Of a DNA stretch of 64,000 nt, positions 1 to 8,706 are shown piece by piece. The position numbers were made by a program, and so were the translations under genes. This DNA is from Chryseobacterium sp. (GTDB taxonomy: Bacteria; Bacteroidota; Bacteroidia; Flavobacteriales; Weeksellaceae). The notes under the pieces were generated by a model. It was given only the letters and a program-made list of their open reading frames with translations. It was not told where the DNA came from and did not search any database. Position 1 is the first letter of the stretch, and the number at the start of each line of letters is the position of its first letter. Location: the NCBI RefSeq assembly GCF_019236175.1, contig NZ_JAFAJM010000017.1:1-64000 (forward strand), given 5' to 3'.

Positions 1-244
1 TAATCACGATCGAATAATTTTCGCCTTTCCCCAATGCAAACATAGCAGCTACAGCCCCTACGATCTGAAACAAAGCTGCTCCCGGAGCATGCGTTACTTC
101 AAGTTTTACGGCAGAGGAAATGTACTCTCCACAATCCCAGAAACTGAAATTGGGTTCTATTGTGGACAAGTACGTAAAAAACGCAATGACGAAAATCACC
201 CATCCTGAAACGGTGTTCCATTGCCTAAAAGTCCAATTTTTCAT
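1..244 (-). CDS. DUF2723 family membrane glycosyltransferase, N-terminal part
   Basis: The 5' end of a minus-strand gene runs off the left edge; about 81 residues are visible, starting with ATG at 242-244. The protein begins MKNWTFRQWNTVSGW, enters a first membrane helix (about residues 13-25), and then shows the FWDCGEYIS and HAPGAALFQ stretches that I recognise as the acidic first loop of Bacteroidota DUF2723 proteins, which are related to protein O-mannosyltransferases (GT-C fold, polyprenyl-phosphate sugar donors). The Asp/Glu pair in FWDCGE is the likely catalytic site by analogy. Most of the protein lies outside the window, so length and C-terminal domains cannot be judged. The + strand frame overlapping it (120-311) has no recognisable content. 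Confidence 0.75.
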   Translation of the reverse strand, partial: MKNWTFRQWNTVSGWVIFVIAFFTYLSTIEPNFSFWDCGEYISSAVKLEVTHAPGAALFQIVGAVAAMFALGKGENYSIVI

Positions 245-404
245 AGTATTAAATCAATTATGCGAAAATAAGGCTTTTATATTATTTTATATTGTTTTTA
301 ACAAAATTTAAAAAATTGGCGTAGTATTTGCGACTATACTTCTGTTAAAACTGTAAGCAAGAAAAATAATTTTCCAGGAAGAGGTCCTAGAAATCAAACA
401 AAAG

Positions 405-435
405 TTTAGGAATTATTTATTTTTTTGTATTTTTG
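405..435 (+). promoter_or_regulatory. Putative Bacteroidota-type promoter for the PLP synthase gene
   Basis: TATTTTTG at 428-435 fits the TAnnTTTG -7 element, with a weak -33 TTTA at 405-408 and a 19-bp spacer. The start codon follows 30 bp after the -7 element. Confidence 0.4.
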
Positions 436-465
436 CAGTCAGATTTTTATTGAAAATAACAAGTA

Positions 466-1503
466 ATGAGTAATGTTTACGATAATATCCTTGGCCTAAT
501 AGGACACACTCCTATGGTGAAGCTAAATACTGTCACAAAAGATATTCCAGCAACCGTTTATGCCAAGTTAGAATCATATAATCCTGGACATTCCACCAAA
601 GATAGAATCGCACTTCATATTATAGAAAATGCAGAGAAAAAAGGTTTATTAAAAGAGGATTCTGTAGTTGTAGAAACGACTTCCGGAAATACAGGATTTT
701 CTATTGCCATGGTCTGCATTATTAAAGGATATAAGTGTATTCTTGCAGTAAGCGACAAAACCAAACCGGAAAAAATCGCTTATTTAAAGGCCTTAGGTGC
801 CACTGTATATATTTGTCCAGCCAATGTACCTGCAGATGATCCGAGATCATATTATGAAGTAGCTAAGAGAATCGCATTGGAAACCCCTAATTCTATTTAT
901 ATCAACCAGTATTTTAATGAGCTGAATATTGATGCCCATTATCAGTCTACCGGTCCGGAAATATGGGAACAGACAGAAGGTAAGATCACTCACCTTTTTG
1001 CCTGTACAGGAACGGGAGGAACGCTTTCAGGTTCTGCCAAATTTTTAAAAGAAAAAAATCCTGATATTAAGATTATTGGTGTAGATGCAGATGGATCTAT
1101 ATTGAAAAGCTACCACGAAACAGGAGAAATTCATAAAGAAGATGTTCATCCTTATCAGATTGAAGGAATGGGAAAAAATTTAATTCCTGCAGCGCTTCTT
1201 TTTGATAAAGTAGATGAGTTTGTAAGAGTAAATGATGAAATGTCTGCTTACAGAACCCGTGAGATTGCTTTGAAAGAAGCTATTATGGGAGGCTACACTA
1301 CCGGAGCAGTCACTCAGGGGCTTATTCAGTATGCACAGTCTCATGAATTCACTAAAGATGATGTTATTGTTTTAATCTACCCTGACCACGGCTCAAGATA
1401 TATCACTAAGGTATATAGTGATAAATGGATGGCAGAGCAAGGTTTTGTCAATAATTGTGTTCACAATTATGATGAAGTTTTTAAGACAGAATTTATCAAA
1501 TAA
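466..1503 (+). CDS. PLP-dependent cysteine synthase / CBS-like enzyme, cysteate synthase candidate
   Basis: A 345-residue fold-type II PLP enzyme. The cofactor lysine is K45 in STKDR, the substrate-binding loop is TSGNTG at 72-77, and the phosphate-binding glycine loop GTGGT is at 182-186. The family covers O-acetylserine sulfhydrylase, cystathionine beta-synthase and beta-replacement enzymes such as cysteate synthase. There is no C-terminal CBS regulatory domain. The next gene on the same strand, 76 bp away, is an alpha-oxoamine synthase. In Flavobacteriia that make sulfonolipids the needed pair is cysteate synthesis plus cysteate fatty-acyl transfer, so cysteate synthase is my preferred inference; ordinary cysteine or cystathionine synthesis remains possible. 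Start: ATG at 466, downstream of a plausible promoter. Confidence 0.8.
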   Translation: MSNVYDNILGLIGHTPMVKLNTVTKDIPATVYAKLESYNPGHSTKDRIALHIIENAEKKGLLKEDSVVVETTSGNTGFSIAMVCIIKGYKCILAVSDKTKPEKIAYLKALGATVYICPANVPADDPRSYYEVAKRIALETPNSIYINQYFNELNIDAHYQSTGPEIWEQTEGKITHLFACTGTGGTLSGSAKFLKEKNPDIKIIGVDADGSILKSYHETGEIHKEDVHPYQIEGMGKNLIPAALLFDKVDEFVRVNDEMSAYRTREIALKEAIMGGYTTGAVTQGLIQYAQSHEFTKDDVIVLIYPDHGSRYITKVYSDKWMAEQGFVNNCVHNYDEVFKTEFIK

Positions 1504-1526
1504 TAATATAAATCACAATATAAATC

Positions 1527-1561
1527 AAGCCTTTTGCGTGTTCTACAAAAAAGGCTTTTTT
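1527..1561 (+). terminator. Intrinsic terminator or attenuator between the PLP gene pair
   Basis: AAGCCTTTT (1527-1535) pairs with AAAAGGCTT (1549-1557) and is followed by a T run. It sits between two functionally linked genes, so it may set their ratio rather than end transcription fully. Confidence 0.7.
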
Positions 1562-1579
1562 ACTTAAAATTACGATACA

Positions 1580-2854
1580 ATGTTGGATATTTTTGAAAGA
1601 ATAAAAGAAAATCCAGGACCACTTGGACAATTTGCAGATTATGGAGAAGGATATTTTATTTTCCCAAGATTAGAGGGCCCGATTGGTCCAAGAATGCAGT
1701 TTCAGGGTAGAGAAGTAATTTTCTGGAGTGCCAATGACTATTTAGGATTGTGTAATCATCCTGAAGTAAAGGAAGCGGATGCAAAAGCGGCTGCAGAATA
1801 TGGAATGTTCTATCCGATGGGAGCAAGAGCGATGTCTGGTGAGACAGATCAGCATCTTCAGCTGGAAAAAGAATTGGCAGATTTCGTACAAAAAGAATCA
1901 GCATATTTATTAAACTTCGGTTACCAGGGAATGGTATCTACGATTGATGCTCTGGTAAGCAGAAATGATGTCATCGTATATGATGTAGATTCTCATGCCT
2001 GTATCGTGGATGGAGTGAGGCTTCATTCCGGTAAGAGATTTACCTACAGACATAATGATATGGAAAGTCTTGAAAAAAACCTTCAGAGAGCAACTAAAGT
2101 AGCCGAAGAAACCGGAGGCGGTATCTTGGTGATTACTGAAGGGGTTTTCGGAATGAGAGGACAACAAGGTAAAATCAAAGAAATTTGTGACCTTAAATCC
2201 AAATACAGTTTCAGACTTCTGGTAGATGATGCACATGGTTTCGGAACTCTTGGTAAAACAGGCGCCGGAGTAGGTGAAGAACAGGACTGTACTGATCAGA
2301 TTGATGTATATTTCTCTACTTTTGCTAAATCAATGGCAGGTTTCGGAGCATTCCTTGCAGGAGATAAAGAGATCATCAGGTATCTGAAATTCAACCTTAG
2401 ATCGCAAATCTTCGCGAAATCCTTAACAATGCCAATGGTTATTGGAGGATTAAAAAGACTGGAGCTATTGAGATCAAGACCGGAAATTAAAGCCAAACTT
2501 TGGGAAAATGTAGCTAAATTACAGAATGGGCTAAAAGAAAGAGGATTCAATATTGGTGATACCAATACCTGTGTAACACCTGTAATGATGCAGGGAACAC
2601 CTGTAGAAGCTACTCTTCTTGTAAAAGATTTGAGAGAAAATTACGGAATCTTTACCTCAGTAGTAGTCTATCCGGTCATTCCAAAAGGAATGATTCTTTT
2701 AAGATTAATTCCTACCGCTTCTCATACAGATTCAGAGATTAATGAAACTCTGGCCGCATTTGAAGCCATTCATGATAAACTAGTAAGTGGTTACTATAAA
2801 GAGCAGGAACAATTATTACTGCAGGAACAGGGATTAAGCTTTAAGCCGATTTAA
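1580..2854 (+). CDS. Alpha-oxoamine synthase (serine palmitoyl- / cysteate acyltransferase type)
   Basis: A 424-residue fold-type I PLP enzyme of the KBL/BioF/SPT family, which condenses an amino acid with an acyl thioester and releases CO2. H139 (DSHAC) is placed to stack on PLP, DDAHG at 216-220 holds the cofactor pyridine nitrogen, and the Schiff-base lysine is K250 in FSTFAKS. The N-terminal stretch and the GARAMSGETD segment match the Bacteroidota SPT-like subgroup rather than KBL or BioF. With the preceding cysteine-synthase-like gene, the best reading is the first committed step to sulfonolipid (capnine from cysteate) or sphingoid base (from serine) in the membrane. Sequence alone does not tell the two substrates apart. 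Confidence 0.85.
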   Translation: MLDIFERIKENPGPLGQFADYGEGYFIFPRLEGPIGPRMQFQGREVIFWSANDYLGLCNHPEVKEADAKAAAEYGMFYPMGARAMSGETDQHLQLEKELADFVQKESAYLLNFGYQGMVSTIDALVSRNDVIVYDVDSHACIVDGVRLHSGKRFTYRHNDMESLEKNLQRATKVAEETGGGILVITEGVFGMRGQQGKIKEICDLKSKYSFRLLVDDAHGFGTLGKTGAGVGEEQDCTDQIDVYFSTFAKSMAGFGAFLAGDKEIIRYLKFNLRSQIFAKSLTMPMVIGGLKRLELLRSRPEIKAKLWENVAKLQNGLKERGFNIGDTNTCVTPVMMQGTPVEATLLVKDLRENYGIFTSVVVYPVIPKGMILLRLIPTASHTDSEINETLAAFEAIHDKLVSGYYKEQEQLLLQEQGLSFKPI

Positions 2855-2868
2855 TCTTTAACAAAATA

Positions 2869-2902
2869 AAAAAACCACTGATTGATTCAGTGGTTTTTTG
2901 TT
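2869..2902 (+). terminator. Intrinsic terminator
   Basis: AAAACCACTGA (2871-2881) pairs with TCAGTGGTTTT (2887-2897), followed by T-rich sequence. It ends the oxoamine synthase transcript. Confidence 0.85.
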
Positions 2903-2929
2903 TTAAAAACTATAAACTATTAAAAGCAA

Positions 2930-3808
2930 ATGAAACTTAGAGGTTATTTGTTGGGCGTTTTGTCGGCAGTTTCATACGGATTGATTCCGATCTTTATCCT
3001 GCCGATCAAGCAGGCACATTTTTCAATGGATATTACCCTGTTTTACAGGTTTTTCTTTTCAGCATTAATGGTAGGAGCCTATCTCATCTATTCTAAACAA
3101 AATTTCAGAATCAATAAAAAGGAAGCTCTAATACTAGCCATTCTTGGAATATGTTATGCGCTTTCATCTGAATTTCTGTTTATAGGATATGATTTTCTCA
3201 CTCCGGGAATTGCTTCTACAGTTCTATTCATTTATCCGGTGATCGTAGCGTTGATTATGTTTTTCTTTTATAAAGAGAAACTCACCAAATTGTCTATTAT
3301 TTCACTATTTTTTGCTTTTGCAGGGGTTATTGTTTTATGTCTGAAAGAAAGTGGTTTTGAAATCAATTTTGCAGGATTGGGAATTGTGATGCTTAGCGCT
3401 CTGTTTTATGCTCTTTACATGGTGATTGTCAACAAATCGAAGCTTAAAGTTTCAGGGTTCAAGCTTACCTTCTACTCTATGCTTTTTACTTCGTTGTTTT
3501 TTATGACAAAATCAATGATAGGAAATCAGTCGTTTGCAATTCCTTCAACAACTATCTTTTTTAATTTTCTCATCTTTGCTTTCCTTACGACCGTTATTTC
3601 CAGTTTATGTTTGGTATATGCTATTAAAAGTATTGGTTCTACTCCGGTTGCTATTTTAGGAGCGTTGGAACCTGTAGTGGCTGTGATGGTGAGTGTGTTG
3701 ATGTTTCATGAAAAATTCACCACCAATTTGTCTATCGGAATTACATTGATCCTTCTTGGAGTAACCCTTAATGTCATTGGAAATCAAAAAAATGCCAATC
3801 TTATCTAA
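2930..3808 (+). CDS. EamA/DMT superfamily transporter
   Basis: A 292-residue, almost wholly hydrophobic protein with about ten predicted membrane helices arranged as two EamA repeats of five. The second repeat carries the typical GALEPVVAVMVSVLMFHEK segment near residue 245, common in drug/metabolite exporters of the inner membrane. The substrate cannot be read from sequence. The gene sits 75 bp after the preceding gene, behind a strong terminator, so it is probably transcribed on its own. Confidence 0.85.
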   Translation: MKLRGYLLGVLSAVSYGLIPIFILPIKQAHFSMDITLFYRFFFSALMVGAYLIYSKQNFRINKKEALILAILGICYALSSEFLFIGYDFLTPGIASTVLFIYPVIVALIMFFFYKEKLTKLSIISLFFAFAGVIVLCLKESGFEINFAGLGIVMLSALFYALYMVIVNKSKLKVSGFKLTFYSMLFTSLFFMTKSMIGNQSFAIPSTTIFFNFLIFAFLTTVISSLCLVYAIKSIGSTPVAILGALEPVVAVMVSVLMFHEKFTTNLSIGITLILLGVTLNVIGNQKNANLI

Positions 3809-3830
3809 AAATTTCACCTTTTAAATTATA

Positions 3831-3863
3831 TAAATGCCGAACCGTTGAATAGTCCGGCATTTA
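3831..3863. terminator. Hairpin between convergent genes
   Basis: TAAATGCCG (3831-3839) pairs perfectly with CGGCATTTA (3855-3863) between the convergent EamA and reductase genes. T runs are weak on both sides. Confidence 0.55.
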
Positions 3864-3895
3864 GTTTTAATATCAGATAATTAATAATGATTATT

Positions 3896-4546
3896 CTAAA
3901 TTTTTGATTGAGCCTCTGAAAGATTCACCGTTTTACCCAATGCGCCCAACTCATGTAAATCCCCAAAAACTTCAATTCTTATTGACTGATCAATTCCACC
4001 TACCTTTAAAGGATCAAATCCTGCACCTTTAATAAGATTCTCAATATCGTGATTGATTGATGAGTCATCAGATGCATAAAATAATACTGCTTTTTCAGGA
4101 CTTCTGTTTGAAGCTCCCGAAAGACTTCCCGCACTAAGAGTTCCAAAAGCCTTTACCAATTTAGCCCCCTCAGGTAAAATGACTTTGTTCAGTTCTCCCG
4201 CAGATTCCTTTTCACCAATAATTTTTTTAAATCCTCCGTTTCCATCCGGAGTGATGGGGTTTGAAACATCAATGATAATTTTTCCATTCAGTATTTCACC
4301 ATAGTCATTAAAGAAGTCTTTGAAAGCACCAAACCCTATTGCCGGGATAACGATATCTGCATCCTTGATCGCCTGATCGATCTTCATGTTCTGGGCTAAT
4401 CCTGCAGATTGTTCTGCAAACTGACTGGCTTCTTCATTATTTCTTGTTGCAACAATCACATGTTGATTATTCTTTACTAAATCATCAGCTATTACCTTAC
4501 CGATATTTCCAAGGCCAATAACAGCCACTTTTTTCAATGTTTCCAT
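3896..4546 (-). CDS. NADP-binding F420H2-oxidoreductase-like protein
   Basis: A 216-residue single-domain Rossmann protein. The nucleotide-binding GLGNIG is at residues 11-16 and an arginine in VATRNN after beta-2 suggests NADPH preference. The family (COG2085, F420H2:NADP oxidoreductase-like) is widespread in bacteria without F420 and acts on unknown flavin-type or other substrates. The segment DVSNPITPDG and the later KAFGTLSAGSL are family hallmarks. A Crp-like regulator lies 141 bp upstream on the same strand, a common arrangement that suggests control by it. The true electron acceptor is unknown. Confidence 0.75.
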   Translation of the reverse strand: METLKKVAVIGLGNIGKVIADDLVKNNQHVIVATRNNEEASQFAEQSAGLAQNMKIDQAIKDADIVIPAIGFGAFKDFFNDYGEILNGKIIIDVSNPITPDGNGGFKKIIGEKESAGELNKVILPEGAKLVKAFGTLSAGSLSGASNRSPEKAVLFYASDDSSINHDIENLIKGAGFDPLKVGGIDQSIRIEVFGDLHELGALGKTVNLSEAQSKI

Positions 4547-4687
4547 TTCTTTTATTTTTTTTGATATTTATTTAAGCTAAAGTTACCTGAAAATATCATG
4601 GAAAAACGGTAAACTAGTTTAAGAAATCATGTTGACATTTGGTAAGATAAATGATTAAACTAATTTAATGCTAACGTAAATAAGTGA

Positions 4688-5275
4688 TTAGCCTTTTATC
4701 CTTTTTTGCCTTATTTTACTAAGGAATTGGGGGGTTATTCCGAGATAAGAAGCAATATCTACATTAGAGAGGCGGTTGGCCAACTGAGGATATTGTCTGA
4801 GAAAAAACTCATATTTTTCATCTCCGGTTGCACTTATATTCTGCAATACTCTATTTTGAAGCTCAATGAATTTATTTTCGATAATCACTCTAAAGTTTCT
4901 GCCAAACTTCGGATAATAGGTATAAAGATACCAAAGATCATCTTTTTCAATTTGTAATACAATAGAATTTTCTAAAGCAGCGATAAATAGCTTACTGGAT
5001 TTTTTATTATGAAAGCTGTCTATATCTACAATCCAATCATTTTCTGAAGCAAACTGAAGGTTATGCTCTTCCCCGTGATCATCTGTACTGTACATTTTGA
5101 AACATCCTGAAACTATAAATGTATAATAACGGCATATCTCATTCTCTTGCAGAATAAACTGCTTCCGTTTAATTCTCCTTTCTGTAATTCTTTCATTCAA
5201 TACTTCAATTTCTTCTTTTGAAAGAGGGATGAAACTTTTAAAATAGTTGATCAGTGAAGTCGTTTTTTTAGACAT
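4688..5275 (-). CDS. Crp/Fnr-family transcriptional regulator
   Basis: 195 residues. A cyclic-nucleotide-binding-like beta-roll covers about residues 20-125 (NEICRYYTFIVSGCFKMY is the typical core), followed by a long dimerisation helix and a short C-terminal helix-turn-helix with VDIASYLGITPQFLSKIR at about 172-190. It lacks the full arginine/glutamate cAMP pocket, and no Cys cluster for an FeS centre is present, so the ligand is unknown. This subgroup is abundant in Bacteroidota. It probably controls itself and the adjacent reductase gene. Confidence 0.85.
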   Translation of the reverse strand: MSKKTTSLINYFKSFIPLSKEEIEVLNERITERRIKRKQFILQENEICRYYTFIVSGCFKMYSTDDHGEEHNLQFASENDWIVDIDSFHNKKSSKLFIAALENSIVLQIEKDDLWYLYTYYPKFGRNFRVIIENKFIELQNRVLQNISATGDEKYEFFLRQYPQLANRLSNVDIASYLGITPQFLSKIRQKRIKG

Positions 5276-5479
5276 TGCTTATAAATTGTGTTTTATTTTA
5301 ATTTTCAAGGATGACAATAGAAAATCTATAATACAATATATAAAAAAAATGGAAATACAGACTTTCAAATACTCATGATACTGATTGCATAAATGTTCCT
5401 ATACTCCATCATTATTTCAAAGCACCTCTTCACTGCTCATAATCACGACAAAAAATTTTTTTCTGAAAAAACTTTGGAA

Positions 5480-5487
5480 TAACTTTG
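5480..5487 (+). promoter_or_regulatory. -7 element of the radical SAM gene
   Basis: TAACTTTG matches TAnnTTTG only 13 bp before the TTG start, implying a leader of roughly 10 nucleotides. The -33 element is not clear. Confidence 0.5.
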
Positions 5488-5500
5488 CAAAAAATTTCTG

Positions 5501-7690
5501 TTGAAAGACCTGCTTCTTATTACTCCGCCTTTTACCCAACTCAATACTCCTTATCCTGCGACAGCTTATATTAAAGGGTTCCTGAATACCAAAAATATTT
5601 CCAGTTATCAGGTTGATCTTGGAATTGATGTTATATTGGAATTGTTTTCAAGAGGTGGACTTCAAAAAGTTTTCAGCAAAGAAATTGATCTTCAGAATAC
5701 CTCTGAAAATACCCAGAGGATTTTTGCACTCAGAGATGAGTACCTCAAAACCATTGACCAGGTTATTCCTTTTTTACAAGGTAAAACGCCAACATTGGCA
5801 AGACAGATCTGCAGTATGAATTTTCTTCCGGAAGCTTCCCGTTTCAACCAGTTGGATGATATGGAATTCGCTTTCGGAAATATGGGATTACAGGACAAAG
5901 CCAAACATCTGGCTACTTTATATCTGGAAGATATCTCGGATTATATTGTTGAGAATATCGATCCTGATTTTGGATTCAGCCGATATGCAGAACGTCTTGG
6001 GAAAAGTGCCAATTCGTTTGATGAACTCTACTTAAAACTTGCGGATTATCAAACATTTATTGATGAGTTTACGCTGAAAATCCTTCAGGAAAAGTTAAAA
6101 AAAATTCAGCCTAAGCTGGTTTGTTTTTCCATTCCTTTCCCAGGAAATTTATACTCAGCATTCCGATGTGCCCAGTTCATAAAAAAGAACTTTCCCCACA
6201 TTAAAATTGCCATGGGTGGAGGTTTTCCTAATACCGAATTAAGAGAAATCAAAGATCAGAGGGTCTTTGAATTTTTTGATTTTATAACTTTAGATGATGG
6301 GGAACTTCCTCTTGAACTGCTTTGTCAGAGTCTGGAAAATACTACGGAAACACCAGAATTCAAGAGAACATTTTTAATTGAAAATAAAGAAGTTGTTTAT
6401 AAAAACAATTCTAAAAGACACGACTATAAACAGGTCGATATTGGTACACCTGATTATACAGATCTAAAACTGGATCAGTATATTTCCGTTATTGAAATTG
6501 CCAATCCTATGCACAGTCTCTGGAGCGACGGAAGATGGAATAAACTTACAATGGCTCACGGATGTTATTGGGGAAAATGTACTTTTTGTGATATTTCCCT
6601 GGACTATATTAAAATTTATGAACCGATCTCCGCTAAAATCCTGGTCGACAGAATGGAGGAGCTTATTAACACTACAGGTGAAACCGGTTTTCATTTTGTA
6701 GACGAAGCCGCTCCACCTGCATTAATGAGAGAGGTTGCACTCGAAATTCTCAGAAGAAACCTTGTGGTTACCTGGTGGACGAATATCCGTTTTGAAAAAA
6801 GCTTTACCCGTGATTTATGCTATCTGTTAAAACTTTCCGGATGTGTTGCTGTTTCAGGGGGGCTGGAAGTGGCCAGCGATCGTTTGTTGAAATTAATTGA
6901 TAAGGGAGTTTCAGTTGAACAGGTTGCCAAAGTAACAAGAAATTTTACAGAAGCAGGAATTATGGTTCATGCCTATCTGATGTATGGTTACCCTACCCAA
7001 ACTGTTCAGGAAACAGTAGACTCTCTGGAGATGGTTCGTCAAATGTTTGAAATGGGAATTTTGCAAAGTGGATTCTGGCATCAGTTTGCCATGACTGCTC
7101 ACTCACCGGTCGGAATGAGTCCTGAAGATTTCGGAGTTGTACCGGTAAAACAGGAAATCTTATTTGCTAACAACGATGTCGACTTTAAAGATAAAACAGG
7201 AATCGATCACAACAAGTTCAGCTTTGGGTTAAAAAAATCCCTTTTCAATTATATGCATGGAGTTAATTTTGAAATTCCTCTTCAGGAGTGGTTCGATTTC
7301 AAAATACCAAGAACCGCTATCCACCCTGACTATATTCACGACTGTCTTTTGGAAGAAGATCAGTTTACCTTTAAAGGCAATTCAAAAATTGTGTTTTTAA
7401 CTAAAAATGTAATCGCTGAGAATCGCGTAAAAAATAAAAAGAAATATTCTGGTACGTATACCTTACTTACATTCCACTTAAAAACGAATATTGTTACCGT
7501 TGAAATGGAACAGGAAAAAGCAGAATGGTTAATCAATATTTTGCAGGAAAACACCATAGAAAACACCAAAAAGACTACAGTTCAACAACTTAAAAATCAG
7601 TTCGAAGAAAAATTTGAAGATTTTGAGTTATTCTGGTTCTCAAAACCGGTCCAACAATTGAAGGAAAACGGAGTAATTTTAAGTTTATAA
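5501..7690 (+). CDS. B12-binding-domain radical SAM protein with a CX4CX2C cluster motif
   Basis: 729 residues beginning at TTG (5501); MKDLLLITPPFTQLNTPYPA is the classical N-terminus of cobalamin-binding radical SAM proteins, so this start is credible despite the rare codon. A B12-binding Rossmann domain covers the N-terminal third (GGGFPNTEL near residue 246). The radical SAM core follows, with cysteines C355, C360 and C363 (HGCYWGKCTFCD). That spacing is CX4CX2C, one longer than the canonical CX3CX2C. GGLEVASDRLLKLIDKG is the expected SAM-binding region. The substrate is unknown; relatives methylate carbon or phosphorus or rearrange tetrapyrroles and lipids. It stands alone, without a partner gene. 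Confidence 0.85.
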   Translation: MKDLLLITPPFTQLNTPYPATAYIKGFLNTKNISSYQVDLGIDVILELFSRGGLQKVFSKEIDLQNTSENTQRIFALRDEYLKTIDQVIPFLQGKTPTLARQICSMNFLPEASRFNQLDDMEFAFGNMGLQDKAKHLATLYLEDISDYIVENIDPDFGFSRYAERLGKSANSFDELYLKLADYQTFIDEFTLKILQEKLKKIQPKLVCFSIPFPGNLYSAFRCAQFIKKNFPHIKIAMGGGFPNTELREIKDQRVFEFFDFITLDDGELPLELLCQSLENTTETPEFKRTFLIENKEVVYKNNSKRHDYKQVDIGTPDYTDLKLDQYISVIEIANPMHSLWSDGRWNKLTMAHGCYWGKCTFCDISLDYIKIYEPISAKILVDRMEELINTTGETGFHFVDEAAPPALMREVALEILRRNLVVTWWTNIRFEKSFTRDLCYLLKLSGCVAVSGGLEVASDRLLKLIDKGVSVEQVAKVTRNFTEAGIMVHAYLMYGYPTQTVQETVDSLEMVRQMFEMGILQSGFWHQFAMTAHSPVGMSPEDFGVVPVKQEILFANNDVDFKDKTGIDHNKFSFGLKKSLFNYMHGVNFEIPLQEWFDFKIPRTAIHPDYIHDCLLEEDQFTFKGNSKIVFLTKNVIAENRVKNKKKYSGTYTLLTFHLKTNIVTVEMEQEKAEWLINILQENTIENTKKTTVQQLKNQFEEKFEDFELFWFSKPVQQLKENGVILSL

Positions 7691-7778
7691 AAAATTCTAT
7701 TTCTTCTCCGGAATTTTCAAATTTCATCAATTTTTGAATTCTTCAACGTAGATTTTGTAATATCGGTTATTTATTATC

Positions 7779-7796
7779 AACGGGCTAAAGCCCGTT
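7779..7796. repeat. Short palindromic intergenic element
   Basis: AACGGGCT and AGCCCGTT flank two bases, followed by TTCTGG. I see a degenerate relative at about 43290-43355 (GCTAAAGCC, then CGGGATAAAATCCGTTTCT). Both lie in intergenic space, as expected of a dispersed REP-like family. Confidence 0.5.
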
Positions 7797-7809
7797 TCTG
7801 GTGATTATT

Positions 7810-8628
7810 TTAATTGGAAACATCTTTTGAAACAGGCCCTACCGAAACTTTTTCCTGTATCCTGATAAAATTCGGATCCATAATCGCCATTCGTTCTGCA
7901 ATAGCTTTATAGGTTGGAAACTTTAGGATAGAAGCTCTCCCGGACATTTCCCTGTAAATGGTAAAAGACTTTCCGGCAGCAGTTTTCAATTGTTTTGTAG
8001 TGGTAATATATTTACCAATATACTTACTTTTAGCATCATAGATCTCAATATCAAGAAAGGTTTTATCTATGATGGTATCTTCTGATCCAAAGCTTACAGG
8101 AAGGTTGGTAAAATATCCAACCGGAACCCCATTGCTTAAAATTTCTCCAACTTTATTGACTTCAATATTCAGTTTATCGATTTTTTTTCTGATAGCATAG
8201 GCTTCCTTTGTTTTGGAATCAAGCTTCCTTTTAGGTGCATTTGAAAAAAGTTCATCAAGATTTTTTACGTTGATTCCTTTATTATCAATGATTTTAAAAT
8301 CCTTAACGGAAGTATACACTGCGGATCTTTCTTCACCTGAAAATGCTGATGGTGAACTATAATCGATCTCTATTATTTTATCCCTGTTATAAATTCTATT
8401 GACTAGTATGTAGCTGTCTCTCACAGAATCAACAATACTTTTATCAATAAATTTTATTGTATACAAAGGTGTTTCCTTTAAATCCATAAAAATATATTCA
8501 TTGGATTTATTGGAGAGTTTAGCCACCGGAATTCCGTCTAAATTGATAATTCCTCTTTTGGTTTTGATATTCTGAGCATGAAAGAAAGCCCCCAGAACTA
8601 TAAAGAATATAATTATACTTTTCTTCAT
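7810..8628 (-). CDS. Secreted protein of unknown function
   Basis: 272 residues. The N-terminus MKKSIIIFFIVLGAFFHAQ is a clean Sec signal peptide with cleavage after FHA. No membrane helix or lipobox follows. The mature part is rich in short beta-strand-like stretches and Lys/Asp, with no motif I recognise. It lies directly downstream of the atpDC terminator on the same strand and is probably transcribed alone. Likely periplasmic or surface-located; function unknown. Confidence 0.7.
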   Translation of the reverse strand: MKKSIIIFFIVLGAFFHAQNIKTKRGIINLDGIPVAKLSNKSNEYIFMDLKETPLYTIKFIDKSIVDSVRDSYILVNRIYNRDKIIEIDYSSPSAFSGEERSAVYTSVKDFKIIDNKGINVKNLDELFSNAPKRKLDSKTKEAYAIRKKIDKLNIEVNKVGEILSNGVPVGYFTNLPVSFGSEDTIIDKTFLDIEIYDAKSKYIGKYITTTKQLKTAAGKSFTIYREMSGRASILKFPTYKAIAERMAIMDPNFIRIQEKVSVGPVSKDVSN

Positions 8629-8648
8629 AGAATCAAACTTTTACAAAA

Positions 8649-8677
8649 TAAAAAAGTGTAACACAAAGTTACACTTT
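8649..8677 (-). terminator. Terminator of the atpDC operon
   Basis: AAAGTGTAAC (8653-8662) pairs with GTTACACTTT (8668-8677). The T tract lies on the minus-strand side, so it ends transcription from atpC. Confidence 0.85.
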
Positions 8678-8706
8678 CTTGAAAATATATTTAGCTTTTC
8701 ATTTAA

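Noticed and set aside
120..311. Plus-strand 63-codon frame at the left edge
   Set aside because: Lies antisense to the clearly coding DUF2723 gene and continues into A+T-rich spacer.
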